DNA from: Polynucleobacter sp. TSB-Sco08W16
Lineage (GTDB): Bacteria > Pseudomonadota > Gammaproteobacteria > Burkholderiales > Burkholderiaceae
Reading direction: 5' to 3'
Assembly: GCF_018687455.1 (NCBI RefSeq)
Contig: NZ_CP061291.1
Span: forward strand, 1,674,001-1,738,000
Length of the DNA: 64,000 nucleotides
Part shown: positions 8,905 through 17,257 of the stretch, one piece after another
How the letters are laid out: each line of letters starts with the position of its first letter
How positions within the stretch are numbered: the first letter of the stretch is position 1
Made by a program: the position numbers and the translations under genes
The notes under the pieces: generated by a model
Told to the model about the DNA's origin: nothing
Database searches by the model: none
What the model saw: only the letters and a program-made list of their open reading frames with translations

Positions 8905-9423
8905 ATGCGCTGGATAGGAATTGATCCTGGTTTGCGTACTACCGGTTTTGGTGTCATTGATGTTGATGGCCAAAAACTGACTTACGTAGCCTCAGGGACG
9001 ATTGAGAGCGGCGACCCTGCCAAAGGTTTGCCAGAGCGCTTAGGTGCCCTCTATGCTGGAGTTAAAGAAGTTCTAGAAATTTATCATCCAGAGTCAGCGG
9101 CAATTGAAGAAGTCTTCCTCAATGTGAACCCACGCTCTACTTTAATGCTAGGTCAAGCCAGAGGGGCAGTTATTGCTGCTCTCGTTTCAGAAAAGCTCCC
9201 TGTTGCTGAGTACAGCGCCTTAAGAGTAAAACAAGCCATCGTCGGCACGGGTCGGGCAGCTAAGCCTCAAGTGCAAGAAATGGTCAAACGCCTATTAAGA
9301 TTAAATCGCGCACCAGGAACTGATGCATCAGATGCATTGGGAGTCGCCATCTGCGCAGCTCATCATGCGCAGATTCCGAAAGCAATTACTGCAGCCTTGG
9401 CTCCGAAAAAACGTAGTAAGTAA
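8905..9423 (+). CDS. ruvC: Holliday junction endonuclease RuvC
   Basis: Dimeric resolvase that cuts Holliday junctions symmetrically after RuvAB branch migration. The acidic catalytic residues are in place: Asp7 in GIDPGLRTTGFGV, Glu at about 67-68 in IEEVFLNVNPRS, and the Asp pair in DASDALGVAICAAHH (about 139-143). At 172 residues it is the standard length. It heads the ruvC-ruvA-ruvB order. No LexA box was recognised in the 30 bases upstream. Confidence 0.97.
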   Translation: MRWIGIDPGLRTTGFGVIDVDGQKLTYVASGTIESGDPAKGLPERLGALYAGVKEVLEIYHPESAAIEEVFLNVNPRSTLMLGQARGAVIAALVSEKLPVAEYSALRVKQAIVGTGRAAKPQVQEMVKRLLRLNRAPGTDASDALGVAICAAHHAQIPKAITAALAPKKRSK

Positions 9424-9452
9424 AAATACACATCACAGGTTAAGATCTCTAC

Positions 9453-10034
9453 ATGATTGGTCGCATTCAAGGAATTCTCGTTTCAGTTCATCCACCTCGC
9501 CTCTTGGTAGATTGCCAAGGCATTGGGTATGAGATTGATGTGCCCATGAGTACCTTGTATCAACTACCCCAAGCAGGTCAAAAAATTACCCTGCTGACAC
9601 ACTTCCAAGTTCGTGAAGATGCGCAGCAACTGTTTGGATTTGCTACCGAGACTGAACGTGAGGCGTTTAGGCAGTTAATTAAGATCAGCGGTGTTGGCTC
9701 TAGAACTGCCTTAGCCGTACTGTCTGGCATGAGCGTAAATGAATTAGCGCAAGCCATTGCCCTACAAGAGGCTGGTCGACTGACCCAGGTTCCCGGTATC
9801 GGTAAAAAGACTGCCGAGCGTCTTTGCTTGGAGCTCAAAGGTAAATTAGCCCCAGACTTAGGCATTGCTACAGACAAACCCCAAGCATTAGATGCCAATA
9901 GCGAAGTACTACAAGCACTATTGGCTTTAGGCTATTCAGAAAAAGAGGCTCTCTTAGCTCTCAAGCAAATCCCTCCGGATACCTCAGTTTCTGATGGCAT
10001 TCGTATGGGCTTAAAGTATCTATCTAAGCCATAA
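9453..10034 (+). CDS. ruvA: Holliday junction DNA helicase subunit RuvA
   Basis: Tetrameric junction-binding protein that loads RuvB rings. The N-terminal OB-fold (IGRIQGILVSVHPPRLLVD) is followed by two helix-hairpin-helix motifs (ISGVGSRTALAVLSGM and VPGIGKKTAERLCLEL, about residues 72-130). The C-terminal RuvB-binding domain (about 148-193, EVLQALLALGYSEKEALLAL) ends the protein. 193 residues is normal. It is 29 bases after ruvC and 27 before ruvB. Confidence 0.97.
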   Translation: MIGRIQGILVSVHPPRLLVDCQGIGYEIDVPMSTLYQLPQAGQKITLLTHFQVREDAQQLFGFATETEREAFRQLIKISGVGSRTALAVLSGMSVNELAQAIALQEAGRLTQVPGIGKKTAERLCLELKGKLAPDLGIATDKPQALDANSEVLQALLALGYSEKEALLALKQIPPDTSVSDGIRMGLKYLSKP

Positions 10035-10061
10035 GTAGACAAACACCACTACACTTGCAGT

Positions 10062-11126
10062 ATGGCAATTCACACTGACGACCTAAGCTCGATTCCCGAA
10101 GACTTACCGGAAGGTAATGACCGTATTGTCAGCGGTGCAGCAGGCAATGCTGAGGCCGTCTTTGAAAGAGCACTACGTCCAAAACAACTCGATGAGTATG
10201 TTGGCCAAACTAAGGCTCGCGCCCAATTAGAGATTTTTATTAGTGCTACTCGAGCACGACAAGAAGCGCTGGATCATGTTCTCTTATTTGGCCCTCCAGG
10301 ACTTGGTAAAACTACCCTTGCCCATATCATTGCACGCGAACTCGGCGTGAACTTGCGTCAAACGAGTGGACCAGTTCTAGATAGACCCGGTGATCTTGCT
10401 GCATTACTCACCAATCTAGAAGCCAATGATGTGCTCTTCATTGATGAGATCCATCGCCTCTCTCCTGTGGTTGAGGAGATTCTGTACCCAGCGCTTGAGG
10501 ACTATAGCCTCGATATCATGATTGGCGAAGGTCCTGCAGCACGCAGCGTCAAGATTGATCTCAAACCTTTCACCTTAATTGGCGCCACAACACGCGCAGG
10601 TATGCTGACCAATCCATTGCGCGATAGATTTGGGATTGTTGCAAGACTCGAGTTCTACAACACCGAAGAGCTCACTAAGATCATCACCCGTTCTGCAAGT
10701 CTATTGAAGGCAAACATTGATCCAGAGGGTTCAGTTGAAATTGCTAAGCGTGCACGTGGCACACCTCGCATTGCAAATCGCTTGCTACGGCGGGTACGTG
10801 ACTATGCAGAAGTAAAAGGTACCGGCACCATCACCAAAGCGATGGCTGATGCTGCATTAAAAATGCTCGATGTCGATCCAAGCGGCTTTGATGTCATGGA
10901 TAGAAAATTGCTAGAAGCCATCTTGCATAAGTTTGATGGCGGACCTGTCGGTATTGATAACCTGGCTGCAGCGATTGGGGAAGAGCGCGACACCATTGAA
11001 GACGTCCTAGAGCCCTACCTTATTCAACAAGGCTATCTACAGAGAACCTCGCGCGGACGTGTAGCAACCCGCCAGGCCTATGAGCACTTTGGCTTAACGC
11101 CGCCAAGCAGCAGCCTAGATATTTAA
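10062..11126 (+). CDS. ruvB: Holliday junction branch-migration ATPase RuvB
   Basis: Hexameric AAA+ motor that drives branch migration with RuvA. Walker A GPPGLGKTT is at about residues 77-85, Walker B LFIDEIHRL at about 125-133 and sensor 1 GATTRAG at about 175. The arginine-containing RGTPRIANRLLRRVRD is at about 229-244, and a C-terminal winged-helix domain ends the protein. The length of 354 is usual. The 3' end faces tyrS with only 13 bases between stop codons and no visible terminator. Confidence 0.97.
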   Translation: MAIHTDDLSSIPEDLPEGNDRIVSGAAGNAEAVFERALRPKQLDEYVGQTKARAQLEIFISATRARQEALDHVLLFGPPGLGKTTLAHIIARELGVNLRQTSGPVLDRPGDLAALLTNLEANDVLFIDEIHRLSPVVEEILYPALEDYSLDIMIGEGPAARSVKIDLKPFTLIGATTRAGMLTNPLRDRFGIVARLEFYNTEELTKIITRSASLLKANIDPEGSVEIAKRARGTPRIANRLLRRVRDYAEVKGTGTITKAMADAALKMLDVDPSGFDVMDRKLLEAILHKFDGGPVGIDNLAAAIGEERDTIEDVLEPYLIQQGYLQRTSRGRVATRQAYEHFGLTPPSSSLDI

Positions 11127-11139
11127 GCCGCGCCCTAAA

Positions 11140-12372
11140 TTAACTCAGCGTAACCTTAGAAAACTTACGCTTACCCACCTGCACTATGTAGGTTCCAGCT
11201 TCAATTTTGGTCTGTTTATCAGAAACAGTTTCGCCATCAACCTTTACGCCGTTTTGCTCAATGTTACGCATCGCTTCTGATGTAGAGGGCGCTAATCCTG
11301 CAGCCTTGAGAAGATTAGCAATTCCCATTGGGGCGCCGGAGAGATTTACCTCCGGAATATCATCTGGTACACCACCCTTAGCGCGGTGATTAAAGTCTTC
11401 TAACGCTTTTTCTGCTGCTGCCTGTGAATGAAAACGTGCCACGATTTCTTGGGCGAGCAATACCTTGCAATCCTTTGGATTGCGTCCAGCGGCTACTTCT
11501 TGCTTCATTAAATCAATTTCTGACATTGGACGGAATGATAGCAATGTGAAGTAATCCCACATCAAATCATCTGAGATGCTTAAGAGTTTGCCAAACATAT
11601 CACCAGCAGGCTCGCTGATGCCTATGTAATTACCTTTGGACTTACTCATTTTCTCAACACCATCAAGACCAACCAACAAAGGCATAGTCAAAATACATTG
11701 AGGCTCTTGACCATACTCCCGCTGGAGTTCACGACCCACTAGAAGATTAAATTTTTGATCAGTACCACCAAGCTCTAGATCGCTCTTCAGGGCAACCGAG
11801 TCATAACCCTGCATCAAGGGATATAAAAACTCATGAATAGAAATTGGTACGCCACTGCGATAACGCTTAGTAAAGTCATCGCGCTCTAGCATGCGGGCAA
11901 CAGTATGTTTTGCTGCCAACTGAATCATGCCGCGTGCGCCCAAGGGATCACACCACTCGCTGTTGTAACGCACTTCTGTTTTAGTAGGATCTAAGACCAT
12001 GCTGGCTTGACGATAGTAAGTCTCGGCATTCACTGCGATCTCTTCCGCAGTTAGTGGTGGGCGCGTAGCATTTCGGCCCGATGGATCACCAATCATGCTG
12101 GTGAAATCACCGATCAAGAAAATGACGGTATGCCCTAAATCTTGTAACTGCCGCAATTTATTTAGGACAACGGTATGACCCAAGTGAATATCTGGCGCAG
12201 TTGGATCTAAGCCCAATTTAATTCTCAAAGGGGTCTGGGTGGCTTGGCTACGAGCTAGCTTCTGTACCCAATCAGCCTCAACTAACAACTCATCACAGCC
12301 ACGTTTAGTGACTTCGAGTGCCGCAAAGACTTCGGGGGTCAAAGGATATTTTTGTTCTGGTTTAGCCGTCAT
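11140..12372 (-). CDS. tyrS: Tyrosyl-tRNA synthetase
   Basis: Class I aminoacyl-tRNA synthetase charging tRNA-Tyr. The HIGH-class motif appears as HLGHT at residues 63-67 and the KMSKS motif is exact at about 241-245 (EKMSKSKGN). The C-terminal S4-like RNA-binding domain covers about 345-405. At 410 residues it resembles the TyrZ-type shorter synthetases common in this group. It is divergent from anmK, with 88 bases between start codons. Confidence 0.96.
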   Translation of the reverse strand: MTAKPEQKYPLTPEVFAALEVTKRGCDELLVEADWVQKLARSQATQTPLRIKLGLDPTAPDIHLGHTVVLNKLRQLQDLGHTVIFLIGDFTSMIGDPSGRNATRPPLTAEEIAVNAETYYRQASMVLDPTKTEVRYNSEWCDPLGARGMIQLAAKHTVARMLERDDFTKRYRSGVPISIHEFLYPLMQGYDSVALKSDLELGGTDQKFNLLVGRELQREYGQEPQCILTMPLLVGLDGVEKMSKSKGNYIGISEPAGDMFGKLLSISDDLMWDYFTLLSFRPMSEIDLMKQEVAAGRNPKDCKVLLAQEIVARFHSQAAAEKALEDFNHRAKGGVPDDIPEVNLSGAPMGIANLLKAAGLAPSTSEAMRNIEQNGVKVDGETVSDKQTKIEAGTYIVQVGKRKFSKVTLS

Positions 12373-12460
12373 GCTGATTCAGTTAACTGTTTAGGTTAAA
12401 TTAGTATTTAAATTGCTAAAGCATAATTGTCGCATCACTGAGAGCCCAACCCTGAACCCT

Positions 12461-13588
12461 ATGAACCAGCCCCACCCCCTCTACATTGGTCTAATGTCTG
12501 GTACCAGCCTAGATGGAATTGATGCTGTTTTAGCAAAGATTGGGGTTAATGGTGAAACAAGCGCAGTTGAGGCCGTTAGTCTCCCCTTTTCACCTACATT
12601 GCGCAAAGCCCTTTTTGAACTCCAGAGCCCTGGCCCTAATGAGCTCCATCGAGAAAAGCAGGCTGGTAATGCTCTAGCACTAGCTTATGCGGAGGCGGTA
12701 AGTCAGCTGCTCAAAAAGGCCAATCTACCGATTTCTGATATTGCTGCCATTGGTGCTCACGGCCAGACCGTTCGCCATCAACCCCATCTTGGAGATCTAG
12801 CCTACACCCACCAAACACTGAATCCTGCTCTTTTAGCGGAGAAGACTGGTATTGATGTGATTGCAGACTTTAGAAGTCGAGATCTCGCTGCAGGTGGTCA
12901 TGGTGCACCATTAGTGCCCGCATTTCATGCGCAGCAATTTGTAGAAGATAGAAATTTAGCCATTCTCAATATTGGTGGTATTGCCAATCTCACTCTTCTC
13001 CCCACGAGTGGTGAGGTGACTGGCTTTGACTGTGGTCCAGGAAATATGTTGATGGATGCCTGGATACATGAGCATCAAGGAAACGCATTTGATGAGGGTG
13101 GTAATTGGGCAGCACAAGGGAAAGTAGATGAAGAACTTCTTGAACGAATGCTCTCCGATTCGTTCTTTGCAAAAGCTCCTCCAAAGAGTACTGGTCGTGA
13201 TGACTTTCATCTCGACTGGCTGCATGAAAAATTAGGTAAAGACAATCATCATGCCGAGGATGTGCAGGCCACACTATTACATTTAACAGCGCATTCGGCC
13301 TTAGATTCTCTAGTTCGTCACGCCCCGCAAACCCAGAAACTGATTGTCTGCGGAGGTGGCGCCAGAAATATTGCCTTAATGGATTTATTCAAAGTGAAGT
13401 CGCAGAATCTCTTTAAACAGCCATTAGAAATTACTACAAGCAATTCTTCTGGCATCGATCCACAGCTGGTAGAAGGCCTTGCATTTGCATGGCTTGCCTG
13501 GGCCCACAAAACAAAACGGCCAGCAAATTTGCCAGCCGTTACGGGAGCGAAGGGTCCTAGAATTCTAGGTGCTTGCTATCCCGCTTAA
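12461..13588 (+). CDS. anmK: Anhydro-N-acetylmuramic acid kinase AnmK
   Basis: Cleaves and phosphorylates 1,6-anhydro-MurNAc, the product of lytic transglycosylases, to MurNAc-6-phosphate during wall recycling. The signature GLMSGTSLDGIDAVL is near the N-terminus (about residues 10-24), with NIGGIANLT and FDCGPGNMLMD of the actin-like fold at about 170-205. The ATG at 12461 (MNQPHPLYIGLM) was preferred to a TTG at 12413 that adds 16 unconserved residues. 375 residues is normal. Together with amgK-murU this gives most of the AmgK-MurU recycling route; the MurNAc-6-P phosphatase MupP is not in the window. Confidence 0.95.
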   Translation: MNQPHPLYIGLMSGTSLDGIDAVLAKIGVNGETSAVEAVSLPFSPTLRKALFELQSPGPNELHREKQAGNALALAYAEAVSQLLKKANLPISDIAAIGAHGQTVRHQPHLGDLAYTHQTLNPALLAEKTGIDVIADFRSRDLAAGGHGAPLVPAFHAQQFVEDRNLAILNIGGIANLTLLPTSGEVTGFDCGPGNMLMDAWIHEHQGNAFDEGGNWAAQGKVDEELLERMLSDSFFAKAPPKSTGRDDFHLDWLHEKLGKDNHHAEDVQATLLHLTAHSALDSLVRHAPQTQKLIVCGGGARNIALMDLFKVKSQNLFKQPLEITTSNSSGIDPQLVEGLAFAWLAWAHKTKRPANLPAVTGAKGPRILGACYPA

Positions 13589-13608
13589 ATGATTAAGTGC
13601 TTTTTTAG

Positions 13609-13983
13609 TTAAGCAGAGAAAGAAGAACCGCAACCACAAGTCGTTTGTGCATTTGGATTCTTGATCACAAACTGTGAACCATTGATATCTTCTTTGTAAT
13701 CAATCTCCGCACCAACTAAATATTGGAAGCTCATTGAATCCACCAACAAAGTAACACCATTCTTTTCAAAGAGCGTGTCATCCTCATTCACAGCGTCATC
13801 AAATGTGAAGCCATACTGAAAACCTGAACAACCACCACCTTGCACGAATACGCGCAACTTCAGCTCTGGATTGCCTTCTTCGGCGATCAAGTCAGCTACT
13901 TTTGCAGCAGCAGCATCCGTAAACACCAAAGGAGTCGGTGGCTCGGCTAGATCTTGTGCGGGTTGCGTAGCTAATTCGGTCAT
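13609..13983 (-). CDS. erpA: Iron-sulfur cluster insertion protein ErpA
   Basis: A-type carrier that delivers Fe-S clusters to apoproteins. The three ligand cysteines are present: Cys52 in GGGCSGFQYGF and Cys116/Cys118 in TTCGCGSSF at the C-terminus. The 124-residue length fits ErpA with a slightly extended, Pro-rich N-terminus. A ribosome-binding site AGGAG is visible upstream of the ATG. It lies 68 bases downstream of argC on the same strand and converges with anmK. IscA is the alternative A-type protein, but there is no isc context here. Confidence 0.92.
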   Translation of the reverse strand: MTELATQPAQDLAEPPTPLVFTDAAAAKVADLIAEEGNPELKLRVFVQGGGCSGFQYGFTFDDAVNEDDTLFEKNGVTLLVDSMSFQYLVGAEIDYKEDINGSQFVIKNPNAQTTCGCGSSFSA

Positions 13984-14051
13984 GATTCACTCCTAATTCA
14001 AAAGGGTATGTCTTATTTTAGGCTTTTAATGCCCAGTTTGCTGAAGGGTCA

Positions 14052-15110
14052 TTATGGAGAAACCGCAATCTGGGTAAGGCCCGTTGTTTCGGGCAAGCCA
14101 AACATCAAGTTCATACACTGCACGCCTTGACCTGAGGCTCCTTTGACCAAATTATCCTCAACGACCAAAATGACCAGAGTATCGCCACCGCCAGGACGAT
14201 GGATTGCAATCCGAATGCCATTACTTCCTCTTACGGAGCGCGTCTCTGGATGGCTGCCAGCAGGCATCACATCGACAAAAGGCTCATTCTTGTAAAAAGA
14301 CTCATAAAGCTGTTGATAATCTACGTCTTGTCCAGCTTCAGTCAAACGCACATACAAAGTCGAATGAATACCTCTCACCATTGGGGTGAGATGCGGCACA
14401 AATGTCAGGCCAATTTGATCATGACCAGCGATCGCCTTTAGGCCCTGCACGATTTCAGGAAGATGGCGATGGCCTTTAACTCCGTAAGCTTTAAAGTTAT
14501 CGCTAGCCTCAGATAGCAAAGTACCAATCTCTGCTTTACGGCCAGCACCAGAGGTCCCCGACTTAGAGTCAGAAATAATATGGGTGCCATCGATCAAGTG
14601 CTTGCCACCAGTCGATTTTGGCGAAAGCAATGGTGCGAGACCGAGCTGTACTGAGGTTGGATAACAACCAGCCAATCCAACAACGCGTGCTTTTTTAATG
14701 GCTTCACGATTGATTTCTGCTAAGCCATAAACTGCCTCAGCCAAAATTTCTGGGCAGGTGTGCTCCATGCCGTACCACTTGGCAAACTCTTTAACATCTT
14801 TCAAACGAAAGTCTGCGGCTAAATCCAAAATCTTCACATTGTTTGCCAGCAATTCTTTAGCCTGCGCCATTGCAACACCATGTGGAGTAGCAAAAAACAC
14901 TGCGTCGCATTCCGTTAACTTCGCTTCATCTGGAGTCGTAAATTTGAGATCAACACGACCGCGTAAAGATGGGAACATCTCAGCTACTGGCATACCAGCT
15001 TCTGTACGAGAGGTAATCGCAACAATCTTTACTTCAGGATGCTGTGCCAGTAGGCGCAATAGTTCAACCCCGGTATATCCTGTGCCGCCAACGATGCCAA
15101 CTTTAATCAT
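14052..15110 (-). CDS. argC: N-acetyl-gamma-glutamyl-phosphate reductase
   Basis: NADPH-dependent third step of arginine synthesis. The N-terminal Rossmann motif VGIVGGTGYTGVELLRLL (residues 4-21), the catalytic Cys149 in GLAGCYPTS and the GTSGAGR loop (about 186) are present. The ATG at 15110 (MIKVGIVGG) gives the conserved N-terminus; the ATG at 15122 adds only MENG. 352 residues, the long bacterial type. It lies just downstream of the rpsI terminator and so probably has its own promoter in 15111-15170, where I could not identify clear boxes. Confidence 0.95.
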   Translation of the reverse strand: MIKVGIVGGTGYTGVELLRLLAQHPEVKIVAITSRTEAGMPVAEMFPSLRGRVDLKFTTPDEAKLTECDAVFFATPHGVAMAQAKELLANNVKILDLAADFRLKDVKEFAKWYGMEHTCPEILAEAVYGLAEINREAIKKARVVGLAGCYPTSVQLGLAPLLSPKSTGGKHLIDGTHIISDSKSGTSGAGRKAEIGTLLSEASDNFKAYGVKGHRHLPEIVQGLKAIAGHDQIGLTFVPHLTPMVRGIHSTLYVRLTEAGQDVDYQQLYESFYKNEPFVDVMPAGSHPETRSVRGSNGIRIAIHRPGGGDTLVILVVEDNLVKGASGQGVQCMNLMFGLPETTGLTQIAVSP

Positions 15111-15167
15111 GCCATTCTCCAAAATGCCGACTGATGAATTTTATTTCTTTAATACCTAGATTGTAGA

Positions 15168-15196
15168 AACAAAAAGGGCCGCTTGCGCGACCCTTT
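15168..15196 (-). terminator. Intrinsic terminator of rplM-rpsI
   Basis: On the minus strand a 10-bp stem AAAGGGTCGC / GCGGCCCTTT (one G-U pair) closes a GCAA tetraloop and is followed by TTGTTT. It lies 27 bases after the rpsI stop codon. The GNRA loop and T tract make this a textbook rho-independent terminator. Confidence 0.85.
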
Positions 15197-15222
15197 CGAT
15201 AAAACTTGAGCGACTGAAAGAA

Positions 15223-15624
15223 TTAGCGCTTGCTGAACTGCTTACGACGACGCGCGCCGTGCAGACCAACTTTTTTACGCTCAACTTCACGAGCATCGCG
15301 AGTTACCAAACCTGCTTTAGACAGGGTTGGCTTCAAAGCGTTGTCATAGTCGATCAATGCACGAGTAACACCGTGACGAACTGCACCAGCTTGGCCAGTT
15401 TCACCACCACCAGAAACATTTACTTTGATATCAAAGGTCGTTAAGTGGGCTGTGAGAGCCAAAGGCTGACGAGCAATCATGCGTGATGTTTCACGAGCAA
15501 AATAAGCATCGATAGGTTTACCATTAACAATGATTTCGCCTTTGCCAGATTTAATGAATACGCGCGCAACAGAACTCTTGCGGCGACCAGTACCGTAATT
15601 CCAATTTCCGTAATTAATAGCCAT
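15223..15624 (-). CDS. rpsI: 30S ribosomal protein S9
   Basis: Small-subunit protein whose C-terminal tail reaches the P-site tRNA. The N-terminus YGTGRRKSSVARVF and the C-terminal RRRKQFSKR are typical. The S9 tail usually reads GLRKARR, whereas here it reads GLHGARR, losing two basic residues just before the conserved end. 133 residues, 9 bases behind rplM, as in most bacteria. Confidence 0.97.
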   Translation of the reverse strand: MAINYGNWNYGTGRRKSSVARVFIKSGKGEIIVNGKPIDAYFARETSRMIARQPLALTAHLTTFDIKVNVSGGGETGQAGAVRHGVTRALIDYDNALKPTLSKAGLVTRDAREVERKKVGLHGARRRKQFSKR

Positions 15625-15633
15625 TTGGTTTCC

Positions 15634-16062
15634 TTAAATCTCTAACGCTTTTGGCTGTTGAGCCGCATGCGGATGATTGGCGTCGCCGTAGACTTTTAAT
15701 TTCTTGATCATGGCATAGCCTAGTGGGCCTTTTGGCAACATACCTTTTACAGCCTTCTCCAAAGCGCGACCTGGGAAACGGTCTTGCATCTTGTCGAAGT
15801 TAGTCGAGCTAATACCACCTGGGTATCCGCTATGACGGTAATAGATCTTGTTCAAGCCTTTTGTGCCAGTGACACGGAGCTTAGAAGAATTGATGACAAC
15901 AATAAAGTCGCCAGTATCAACGTGTGGGGTGTATTCAGGCTTGTGCTTGCCGCGTAGACGGTGTGCCACTTCACTGGCGACACGACCGAGGACTTTGTCC
16001 GTAGCGTCAATCACGAACCATTCATGCACTACCTCATGGGATTTTGCAGAAAAAGTTTTCAT
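15634..16062 (-). CDS. rplM: 50S ribosomal protein L13
   Basis: Early-assembly large-subunit protein. Complete at 142 residues, with the diagnostic WFVIDATDKVLGRVAS near residue 16 and GMLPKGPLG at about 106-114. The ATG at 16062 has only a weak upstream GAGAAA instead of a normal ribosome-binding site. About 160 bases separate it from the terminator of the small RNA upstream, so the operon promoter should lie in 16070-16220. Confidence 0.97.
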   Translation of the reverse strand: MKTFSAKSHEVVHEWFVIDATDKVLGRVASEVAHRLRGKHKPEYTPHVDTGDFIVVINSSKLRVTGTKGLNKIYYRHSGYPGGISSTNFDKMQDRFPGRALEKAVKGMLPKGPLGYAMIKKLKVYGDANHPHAAQQPKALEI

Positions 16063-16221
16063 GATTTCTCAAATTGTTATAGTCAAAAAAAATTACTCCA
16101 ACCAAACTACGTCCACCTTGGCCCTGCTTATGTTTGCAAGCTCGCAGATTCTGCAATTTACTTGGTACAACAATTACCGCTGACTGGTTCGGTAATTCAG
16201 TAAAGCCTTGAATTGTAACCC
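16063..16221 (-). other. Upstream region of rplM-rpsI, no gene seen
   Basis: This stretch must contain the ribosomal operon promoter. The best match is TTGGTT (16105-16100) with an 18-base spacer and TATAAC (16081-16076), but it would leave a leader of only a few bases. A TACAAT at 16217-16212 lacks a -35 partner. I cannot decide between them. No open frame with coding character is visible. Confidence 0.3.
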
Positions 16222-16250
16222 AAAAAAAACCCAGGAACGAGTCCTGGGTT
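16222..16250 (-). terminator. Intrinsic terminator of the candidate small RNA
   Basis: Perfect 9-bp stem AACCCAGGA / TCCTGGGTT, loop CTCGT, then an unbroken run of eight T residues on the minus strand. This is one of the strongest terminator signals in the window. Confidence 0.88.
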
Positions 16251-16324
16251 GGAATCCACCTATGTTTGGGTGGAGGAGACACTGGGAGGTAAGTCGCAGT
16301 CTTGTATAAGACTGACTACCAATG
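16222..16324 (-). ncRNA. Candidate small regulatory RNA with CCUCCC/CUCCU single-stranded motifs
   Basis: A stand-alone transcription unit of about 100 nt on the minus strand. It has a sigma-70-like promoter (TTGCAT at 16359-16354, 18-base spacer, TACAAT at 16335-16330). Three hairpins follow. SL1, 16313-16298, has stem AGTCTT/AAGACT. SL2, 16273-16256, has stem CCACC/GGTGG. SL3, 16250-16228, has a 9-bp stem AACCCAGGA/TCCTGGGTT, and its eight-T tract forms a strong intrinsic terminator. The 24-nt linker between SL1 and SL2 carries CCTCCC and CTCCT, complementary to Shine-Dalgarno sequences. There is no open reading frame. It could instead be an attenuated leader of rplM, although the terminator ends 160 bases before that gene. 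I do not recognise an Rfam family. Confidence 0.6.
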
Positions 16325-16329
16325 TGGTT

Positions 16330-16359
16330 ATTGTACCCATAAGTAATGATGCAATGCAA
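16330..16359 (-). promoter_or_regulatory. Promoter of the candidate small RNA
   Basis: Minus-strand TTGCAT (16359-16354) and TACAAT (16335-16330) are separated by 18 bases, which puts the start at about 16323-16324. Each hexamer matches the sigma-70 consensus at four or five positions. Confidence 0.55.
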
Positions 16360-16412
16360 GAAAATTGACCAAAATCAAGATTTTTATGTTGCCGTGCAGC
16401 AACTTAGTCTCC

Positions 16413-16440
16413 TTGAAAATTGGTAAACTATTGATAATAT
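16413..16440 (+). promoter_or_regulatory. Likely promoter of the OsmC-family gene
   Basis: TTGAAA at 16413-16418 and TAATAT at 16435-16440 are spaced by 16 bases, with the predicted start about 25 bases before the ATG at 16472. The surroundings are AT-rich. Confidence 0.45.
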
Positions 16441-16471
16441 TGATTAATTTAGTAAGTTAGGGGTCACTAAT

Positions 16472-16894
16472 ATGGAATGTCGAGTATCTTGGTTGGGTAA
16501 TGGCGGGATGGCCTTTTCAGCAGAAACTGGCAGCGGCCACCTAGTAAATATGGATGGCGCACCTGAAGCAGGAGGCAGAAACCTAGCCCCAAGACCAATG
16601 GAGCTCCTTTTGGCTGGCGCTGGCGGCTGTTCGGCATTCGATGTCGTTTTAATCCTACAGAGGGCTCGTCAGGCTATTAGCGGCTGCGATGTCACCCTTC
16701 AGGCAGAAAGAGCAGCCGAGGATCCCAAAGTCTTTACTAAGATCAATTTGCACTTCACGGTCAAAGGTAAAGATCTGGATCAAGCCAAGGTAGATCGTGC
16801 AGTAAAACTTTCACATGAAAAATACTGCTCAGCGACTACGATGTTGGCAAAAACCGCAGAGCTAAGCTATAGCGTCGAAGTAATTGCGGAATAA
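16472..16894 (+). CDS. OsmC-family protein (YhfA-like)
   Basis: Small protein of the OsmC/Ohr superfamily, thiol-dependent peroxide reductases. Both family cysteines are present: Cys53 in GAGGCSAFDV and Cys119 in EKYCSATTML. At 140 residues it is the plain OsmC-like domain. Family members without further evidence are split between hydroperoxide reduction and unknown roles, so the substrate is left open. It is a single-gene unit pointing towards rnpB on the opposite strand; the stop codon at 16894 is only a few bases from the rnpB 3' end. Confidence 0.88.
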   Translation: MECRVSWLGNGGMAFSAETGSGHLVNMDGAPEAGGRNLAPRPMELLLAGAGGCSAFDVVLILQRARQAISGCDVTLQAERAAEDPKVFTKINLHFTVKGKDLDQAKVDRAVKLSHEKYCSATTMLAKTAELSYSVEVIAE

Positions 16895-16897
16895 GTG

Positions 16898-17204
16898 CAG
16901 AGTCAATCGATAAGCCGGATTCTGTCGCCTAGACTTTCATCTAGGGGCAATCATTCCTCTAGGCCGTTAGTTACCTAACGGCTCAAGCTCCCTACCCGCA
17001 GACTCAGCGGGACGCCTCATCGTCTGCATACTTGGGATTGCTCCAGGTGGAGGTTACCGCGTTTCACCGTAACTAAATACGCTCGTCTCTGTGGCCCTAT
17101 TCCTCACGTCACCGTGGATGGCCGTTAGCCATCACCCTACCCTATGGAGTCCGGACTTTCCTCCCCCTCAATAAAGAGGCGGCGATTGCCTAATTGACTC
17201 TGCG
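16898..17204 (-). ncRNA. rnpB: RNase P RNA (bacterial type A)
   Basis: Catalytic RNA that matures tRNA 5' ends. The minus strand contains the universally conserved GAGGAAAGTCCGGACTCC near the 5' end, the ACAGAATCCGGCTTAT block near the 3' end, and GGTGAAACGCGGTAACC-type sequence in the middle. The terminal helix P1 is visible as AGAGTCAATT (5' side, about 17201-17192) pairing with GATTGACTCT near 16905. About 305 nt. Exact ends are estimated from P1. It is convergent with the OsmC-family gene. Confidence 0.95.
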
Positions 17205-17257
17205 CCTGCAGTCTAACGCAGACAGAGCAAATTGGCTTGTAAAAATAGAGCGAGGAT

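Noticed and set aside
9578..9898. 106-codon open frame antisense to ruvA
   Set aside because: Fully contained in ruvA, no start context, no family resemblance.
16063..16221. Possible ribosomal-protein autoregulatory leader for rplM
   Set aside because: No convincing conserved structure could be drawn, and the hairpins upstream belong to the terminated small RNA.
16895..17257. Non-coding block first considered as repeats or a riboswitch
   Set aside because: The conserved 5' and 3' blocks and P1 pairing identify it as RNase P RNA.
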